A stretch of DNA of 9,645 nucleotides from Planctomycetaceae bacterium (GTDB lineage: Bacteria; Planctomycetota; Planctomycetia; Pirellulales; Thermoguttaceae), in the NCBI GenBank assembly GCA_031259095.1, contig JAIRLW010000557.1, positions 1-9,645 on the forward strand. Reading direction: 5' to 3'. Shown in pieces: positions 5,250 to 9,645 of this stretch (the stretch's first letter is position 1; every line of letters starts with the position of its first letter). Below the pieces are notes generated by a model. That model worked only from the letters and a program-made list of their open reading frames with translations, was not told the origin of the DNA and did not search any database. Position numbers and translations under genes: made by a program.

Positions 5250-6131
5250 ATGCATATAGCGAATCCGATTTACGATGTTGTCTTCAAATTCATGATGGAA
5301 GACGAAAAAGTAGCGAAATCCTTTCTTTCGGCAATCATTGAGGAAGAAGTATTGGAACTTAATTTTGCAGCGCAGAAACGTATCCGGCATTCATTAGATA
5401 ATCGGGTACCCCAAACGGAAGATGCGGAAAAATTGTTTCTCACGGTATGCCGGTTTGACTTTTCCGCCCAAATATCAACTTCAAACGGCGGGATTAAAAC
5501 GGTGATAATCGAGTTACAAAAAGCGAAGTTTCCGTCGGACATTATGCGTTTCCGCCGTTATCGTGACTTGTATTACCAAAATCCAAACAATATCTACGGC
5601 AGTGAAGAGAACAAAAAAGCCTGCCCGATCTATAGTATTTTTCTAGTGGGTTATGACTTGGATTATGACATTGGTATTTCCAACCATCCGATTATTCATG
5701 TCAATTACAATTGTGAAAACGGCTCGACGAAACAAGATTTTGATACAACCAATGAGTTTGTCCAAAGCCTGCGTCATCCATCATGGATTATTCAGATTAA
5801 CCAACTCAAGCAAAGTTACCAAAACAATCTCGAAAAAATGTTGAATATATTCGATCAGAAAAACCGTATCACCAATCATTATACCCTGAATAATCATTAT
5901 ATCCTGAATGTGAACGAAGACGAATTTCCAGAAATGTATTATCCTATTATTCGTCGTCTTCGCATGGCTTCTGAAAGTGAAGATATTCTGATAGGAATGG
6001 AAATGGAAGACGATTTTATAAAAGAACTTCAAGACAAAGAACGACTTATCGCTAACCAAAGCAAAATGATTGAAGAAAAAGACAAATTAATTAAAGAATT
6101 GAATAAGCAATTGGCAAAAAACCAAATATGA
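5250..6131 (+). CDS. PD-(D/E)XK nuclease family transposase / Rpn-like protein
   Basis: This 293-residue protein belongs to the family annotated as PD-(D/E)XK nuclease family transposases, relatives of the Rpn recombination-promoting nucleases, common in gut Bacteroidota and also found elsewhere. It opens with the family hallmark ANPIYDVVFKFMMED (D9). The likely active site is D70 in RFDFSAQ plus E88 and Q90 in IIELQKAK, an E-x-Q form of the motif. DIMRFRRYRDLYY follows, then FPEMYYPIIRRLRMA. Residues about 253-291 form a coiled coil with a perfect heptad I267-I274-I281-L288. Residues 209-220 are a tandem duplication (NHYTLN/NHYILN). The frame is intact with all motifs, so it is probably active. 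It starts at ATG 5250 without a Shine-Dalgarno sequence. It separates rplL from rpoB, which are normally adjacent, and lies on the same strand, so it is probably co-transcribed with them. Family assignment is strong; cellular role is unknown. Confidence 0.88.
   Translation: MHIANPIYDVVFKFMMEDEKVAKSFLSAIIEEEVLELNFAAQKRIRHSLDNRVPQTEDAEKLFLTVCRFDFSAQISTSNGGIKTVIIELQKAKFPSDIMRFRRYRDLYYQNPNNIYGSEENKKACPIYSIFLVGYDLDYDIGISNHPIIHVNYNCENGSTKQDFDTTNEFVQSLRHPSWIIQINQLKQSYQNNLEKMLNIFDQKNRITNHYTLNNHYILNVNEDEFPEMYYPIIRRLRMASESEDILIGMEMEDDFIKELQDKERLIANQSKMIEEKDKLIKELNKQLAKNQI
5874..5909 (+). repeat. In-frame 18-bp tandem duplication inside the nuclease gene
   Basis: Positions 5874-5891 and 5892-5909 are identical apart from one C/T change and encode NHYTLN and NHYILN (residues 209-220). 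The near identity suggests a recent slippage or duplication. It lies just before the conserved FPEMYYPIIRRL segment and keeps the frame. Confidence 0.85.
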
Positions 6132-6156
6132 AAATCAATTGCTTTTAATAAATAAC

Positions 6157-6175
6157 CGGACAAAATAGTTGTCCG
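6157..6175 (+). other. Hairpin after the nuclease gene
   Basis: CGGACAA and TTGTCCG form a perfect 7-bp stem with a 5-nt loop, 25 nt after the nuclease stop codon. No T-run follows on the plus strand, so it is not a standard terminator. It could be an mRNA 3' end or a processing site ahead of rpoB. Confidence 0.4.
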
Positions 6176-6176
6176 A

Positions 6177-6205
6177 TTAAGATATCCTAACTCGGACGTC
6201 ATAAT
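6177..6205 (+). promoter_or_regulatory. Candidate promoter for rpoB
   Basis: TTAAGA (6177-6182, four of six) and CATAAT (6200-6205, five of six) are 17 bp apart. The predicted start near 6212 gives a leader of about 66 nt. An own promoter would let rpoB escape dependence on read-through from rplL across the intervening gene. Confidence 0.35.
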
Positions 6206-6206
6206 A

Positions 6207-6223
6207 TTGTGAATGTTTCACAA
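6207..6223. promoter_or_regulatory. Dyad TTGTGAA/TTCACAA in the rpoB leader
   Basis: A perfect 7-bp inverted repeat with a 3-nt centre covers the predicted rpoB transcription start. It could be an operator or an RNA hairpin. It resembles a CRP site but with one base too few between the half-sites. Confidence 0.35.
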
Positions 6224-6277
6224 ATTTCGTTTACCTTTTTAATAGTTTTCAATAACTTTTTTGACAATAGCAAAATC

Positions 6278-9200
6278 ATGGCAACACCTTCACAACGCCG
6301 TATCAATTTCAGTAACGTCAACAAATTTGGCGCACAGAACTCCACTTATGAAATTCCCGATCTGACGATCCTTCAGACGCAGAGTTATCGGCGATTTCTA
6401 CAGGAAGATGTTCCGCCGCTTAAACGCGAAAATGTCGGACTGGAAGCCGTTTTACGTGAGATTTTTCCAATCGAAACGTTTGATAAGTCCATTCGTCTGG
6501 AATATCGTTACTACGAACTCGAAAAACCACGTTACGAACCGGATGAGTGTCGGCAACTACGTCTGACTTACGGTAAACCGTTCAAAGTCCGGTTGCGGCT
6601 CGTTAAAGAGAGTAGTACCCACGAAGAAGACGTTTATCTCGGCGATATTCCCATCATGCTCGGAGGCGGTGAGTTTATCATCAATGGCGCAGAACGTGTC
6701 GTTGTTAGTCAGCTTCACCGAAGTCCCGGTATTGATTTTGTTTCCGAAATGGACGGCGACCGACGAACATTCAGTTGCCGCGTGATTCCTGAACGCGGAA
6801 GTTGGATCGAATTAAATATGACCAAGAAAGAAACAATCTCCGCCAAAATCGATCAGAGTAGTAAACTCCCGATTATGATGTTTCTTCGCGCCATGTCCGA
6901 TAAATACGGAACCAATTCGCAACTGATGAAAACGTTCTATCAAACGGAAACGCTTAAAATCGAAACTAAAAAAATCAGTATTCCCAAACCGCCTAAACCC
7001 GCAGCCCAAGCCAAGTCGTCCAAATCCAAAAAATCAAAGGCGGCTAAAAACGAAGCGGTTAATGAAACCGTTGCGGAAAATCCTGGAATTACCGGAGAAC
7101 CAACAAACGGAACCGAAAAACCAATCGTTGACGAAGAAACCTCAAAAGAACCACAGGTTGAATCGTCCCCGATTGATTTGAGCGTGTACACCGCGCCGTT
7201 TCGCGGGAAAGTGGCGGTGAGCGATATTGTGTATCCGCAAGGTTCTGAAAAAGCAGGTCAGGTTATTGTCGAAACCGGTGAAGCCATTACGGATAATAAA
7301 GCTCTGGAAATTATCGCTTCAGGAATCAAAAAAATCGAAGTAATTGAAGAGCAAAAAAATAAATTGCTGCTCAATTCGCTTGCCGAAGATAAAACCAGTT
7401 CCCACGAAGAAGCGTTAGCCAAAATTTATATGCGTCTTCGACCCGGCAATCCGCCGCAAATGGATAAAGCACGGGAATTGTTTTACGATAAATTTTTCGA
7501 CACGAATCGTTATCGGCTTGGCCGGGTTGGACGTTTTCGTATCAACCGGAAACTCGGCATTGATATTCCGTTGGACGAAATGACTCTCAAACCGGAGGAT
7601 ATTATCGAAGCGGTTAAATATCTGAACCGGCTTTGGGGCGGCGACCGCACCGCTGAAATCGATGATATTGACCATCTTGGAAATCGGCGGTTGCGCACGA
7701 TTGACGAACTGGCGGGTGAAGAGTTACGAAAAGGTTTTCTCAAACTTCGCCGAACGGTGCAGGAACGTCTCGCTTCTCGCGGAACCGAAGAAATCACGCC
7801 GCGTCAAGTAATCAATCAGAAAAGTATTTCAGCCGCAATCGAATACTTTTTCGGCCGCGGTGAACTTTCTCAAGTGGTTGACCAAACCAATCCGCTGTCA
7901 ATGTTGACCCATGAACGCCGACTTTCCGCTCTTGGTCCCGGCGGCTTGAACCGGAAACGAGCAGGTTTTGACGTCCGCGATGTTCACTCTTCGCATTACG
8001 GTCGGATTTGTCCGATTGAAACGCCGGAAGGTACGAATATCGGTCTCATTTCCAGTCTCAGTATTTACGCAACTGTTGATGAGTTCGGATTTCTCGTTTC
8101 GCCGTATCGAAAATTGGAAAATGGAAAATTAACCGACAAAATTGATTGGCTTCGCGCAGACGAAGAACACGAAGCAAAACTCGCTCCGGCAGACATCAAA
8201 ATTGAAAAAGGAAAAATTATTCCCGACGAAATTTCCGAAACGGTTATTGTCCGGTATCGCGGCGATTATGATCCGGTTCCTGTTGAAGATGTTGAATACA
8301 TTGATGTTTCGCCGAGCCAAATGATTGGAGTTTCTGCCGGACTGATTCCGTTCCTCGAACACGACGACGCGAACCGTGCTTTGATGGGATCGAACATGCA
8401 GCGTCAAGCGGTTCCGCTTTTGATTTCAGAACCTCCGCTTGTCGCCACCGGATTGGAAGGACGCGCCGCGTTCAACTCCAGTCTTTTGATTCACGCCAAA
8501 CGCGGCGGAACGGTAAGTTATGTTGATTCACAGCGTATTATCATCGACTACGGAACCGGAACCGATGAATATGTATTGCGAAAATTTGTCGGTCTTAATG
8601 AACGAACTTGTCAGAATCAAGTACCGATTGTTAAACCAAATGAAAAAATCAAAGCCGGTCAGATTATTGCCGACGGCGCAAGTATGTATCACGGTGAACT
8701 GTGTCTTGGACGTAATGTTCTTGTTGCGTTTATGGCGTGGGACGGTTTCAATTTCGAGGACGCAATCATCATTAGCGAAGACCTTGTTAAAAAAGATACG
8801 TACACGTCGCTTCATATCGAAGAATTTGACGTCGAAATACGCGACACAAAACTTGGACGTGAAGAATTTACGGACGATATTCCGAATGTCGGCGAAAAAG
8901 CGTTGCGAAATCTTGACGAAACGGGTATTGTCCGTGTTGGAACTTATGTTCGTCCCGGCGATATTCTGGTCGGTAAAGTAACGCCAAAATCGAAAACCGA
9001 ACTCACGCCGGAAGAAAAATTACTGCACGCAATTTTCGGTCGTGCCGGTGAAGATGTTAAAAACGAATCGCTCGAAGTTCCTTCCGGTGTTGAAGGAATT
9101 GTCATCGGAACTCAAAAATTTTCATGCCGGATGAGTCTTTCGGAAGATGAACGGAAAGCATTCGATGCGGACGTACGCCGCGTTGAAAAAGAAGAAGATG

Positions 9201-9645
9201 AACGAATCGAAATTTTGTTCAAACCGTTGATTGAAGAACTGGAAAAAGTTCTTGGACATTCGATCAATCGGGAAGAAACGGAACAACCAAAATTGTTTCG
9301 AATTGAACATCTCAATCTGGAAGAGGATAATCCGAAACGTGAAGAAGCGGAACGAATTTATCAAAAACATTGGACGGCGATTGAAGCGGCGGTTGACGCG
9401 AAAGACCGTAAAGTCAATTCGATGAAACGCGGTGATGAACTTCGGCGCGGTGTTCTTCAAATGGTCAAAGTGTATATTGCCGCAAAACGAGTAATTTCGG
9501 TTGGCGACAAAATGGCTGGTCGGCATGGAAACAAAGGGGTGATTGCCAAAATTCTTCCGCGTGAAGACATGCCGTTTCTAGCGGACGGAACACCGATTGA
9601 AATTATGCTCAATCCGCTTGGAGTTCCGAGCCGTATGAATGTCGG
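6278..9645 (+). CDS. rpoB: DNA-directed RNA polymerase subunit beta, partial (3' end outside the window)
   Basis: This is the beta subunit of RNA polymerase, which forms half of the catalytic cleft. The frame is open from ATG 6278 to the edge: 1122 residues, ending in VPSRMNVG. By comparison with E. coli (1342 residues) roughly 120-230 C-terminal residues are missing, followed presumably by rpoC. Motifs in order: [15 protein letters not shown]; lobe RLRPGNPP and [10 protein letters not shown]; rifampicin region with D535, H545 and S550 (E. coli D516, H526, S531); [38 protein letters not shown] (E827, D828); and [12 protein letters not shown] with catalytic-centre lysines K1078 and K1086 (E. 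coli K1065, K1073). Residues about 236-298 are a low-complexity linker rich in K, A, E and P. In the rifampicin region F514 and M515 are both Val. There is no Shine-Dalgarno sequence. The upstream neighbour is the nuclease gene rather than rplL. Confidence 0.98.
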   Translation, partial: MATPSQRRINFSNVNKFGAQNSTYEIPDLTILQTQSYRRFLQEDVPPLKRENVGLEAVLREIFPIETFDKSIRLEYRYYELEKPRYEPDECRQLRLTYGKPFKVRLRLVKESSTHEEDVYLGDIPIMLGGGEFIINGAERVVVSQLHRSPGIDFVSEMDGDRRTFSCRVIPERGSWIELNMTKKETISAKIDQSSKLPIMMFLRAMSDKYGTNSQLMKTFYQTETLKIETKKISIPKPPKPAAQAKSSKSKKSKAAKNEAVNETVAENPGITGEPTNGTEKPIVDEETSKEPQVESSPIDLSVYTAPFRGKVAVSDIVYPQGSEKAGQVIVETGEAITDNKALEIIASGIKKIEVIEEQKNKLLLNSLAEDKTSSHEEALAKIYMRLRPGNPPQMDKARELFYDKFFDTNRYRLGRVGRFRINRKLGIDIPLDEMTLKPEDIIEAVKYLNRLWGGDRTAEIDDIDHLGNRRLRTIDELAGEELRKGFLKLRRTVQERLASRGTEEITPRQVINQKSISAAIEYFFGRGELSQVVDQTNPLSMLTHERRLSALGPGGLNRKRAGFDVRDVHSSHYGRICPIETPEGTNIGLISSLSIYATVDEFGFLVSPYRKLENGKLTDKIDWLRADEEHEAKLAPADIKIEKGKIIPDEISETVIVRYRGDYDPVPVEDVEYIDVSPSQMIGVSAGLIPFLEHDDANRALMGSNMQRQAVPLLISEPPLVATGLEGRAAFNSSLLIHAKRGGTVSYVDSQRIIIDYGTGTDEYVLRKFVGLNERTCQNQVPIVKPNEKIKAGQIIADGASMYHGELCLGRNVLVAFMAWDGFNFEDAIIISEDLVKKDTYTSLHIEEFDVEIRDTKLGREEFTDDIPNVGEKALRNLDETGIVRVGTYVRPGDILVGKVTPKSKTELTPEEKLLHAIFGRAGEDVKNESLEVPSGVEGIVIGTQKFSCRMSLSEDERKAFDADVRRVEKEEDERIEILFKPLIEELEKVLGHSINREETEQPKLFRIEHLNLEEDNPKREEAERIYQKHWTAIEAAVDAKDRKVNSMKRGDELRRGVLQMVKVYIAAKRVISVGDKMAGRHGNKGVIAKILPREDMPFLADGTPIEIMLNPLGVPSRMNV
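6983..7168 (+). other. Low-complexity linker in RpoB
   Basis: Residues about 236-297 of RpoB are disordered-looking: a basic half ([20 protein letters not shown]) followed by an acidic, T/E/P-rich half. It lies in the lobe at the position of the lineage-specific insertion of E. coli beta (about residues 225-343), just before a conserved-looking beta-rich segment starting [14 protein letters not shown]. Confidence 0.7.

Noticed and set aside
6208..6222. CRP-like site TGTGA-N5-TCACA before rpoB
   Set aside because: The CRP consensus needs six bases between half-sites; here there are five. It is kept only as an unassigned dyad.
6261..6266. TTGACA just before rpoB
   Set aside because: It is only 11 nt from the rpoB ATG, so a promoter there would start inside the gene.
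8520..8981. 153-codon ORF in another frame inside rpoB
   Set aside because: The overlapping rpoB frame encodes strongly conserved RpoB motifs through this whole stretch; the alternative protein resembles nothing known.

Overview
The window looks like a piece of a bacterial chromosome from an AT-rich member of the Planctomycetota. The uL1, uL10, bL12 and RpoB proteins most resemble, from memory, planctomycete versions, for example the uL10 N-terminus beginning MSKFVKQL and its NSLARRATKGTPL stretch. Most genes also lack a Shine-Dalgarno sequence. The phylum is an inference without a database search. A PD-(D/E)XK transposase-family gene of a type common in gut bacteria hints at a host-associated lineage, but only weakly.

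Layout. Positions 57-1880 on the minus strand encode an ammonium transporter fused at its C-terminus to a complete P-II signalling domain. Its leader carries a good match to a sigma-54 promoter, with two related inverted repeats 120-190 bp further upstream that could be activator sites. The divergent gap (1881-2597) also holds a 125-bp palindromic element, a degenerate 9-bp tandem repeat and a strong sigma-70-type promoter for rplA.

Positions 2598-9645 on the plus strand carry rplA, rplJ, rplL, a PD-(D/E)XK family gene, and rpoB, which runs off the right edge. This is the L1-L10-L12-beta segment of the universal ribosomal protein/RNA polymerase cluster. Three things are unusual. No rplK, nusG or secE precedes rplA. 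The gaps are long (266, 257, 479 and 146 nt), each with its own hairpin and/or promoter-like sequence, and one contains an (AAT)12 microsatellite. A mobile-element-type nuclease gene separates rplL from rpoB.

How the genes work together. uL1, uL10 and bL12 build the L1 and L7/L12 stalks of the large ribosomal subunit, and RpoB is the catalytic beta subunit of RNA polymerase. Their expression is normally balanced by r-protein feedback on mRNA leaders. The structured leaders of rplA and rplJ fit such feedback, apparently acting gene by gene here. The transporter gene is a separate nitrogen-responsive unit. No CRISPR array, tRNA, rRNA or defence island was found. The most notable features are the Amt-P-II fusion lacking the uridylylation tyrosine, and the invaded, loosened ribosomal/RNA polymerase cluster.
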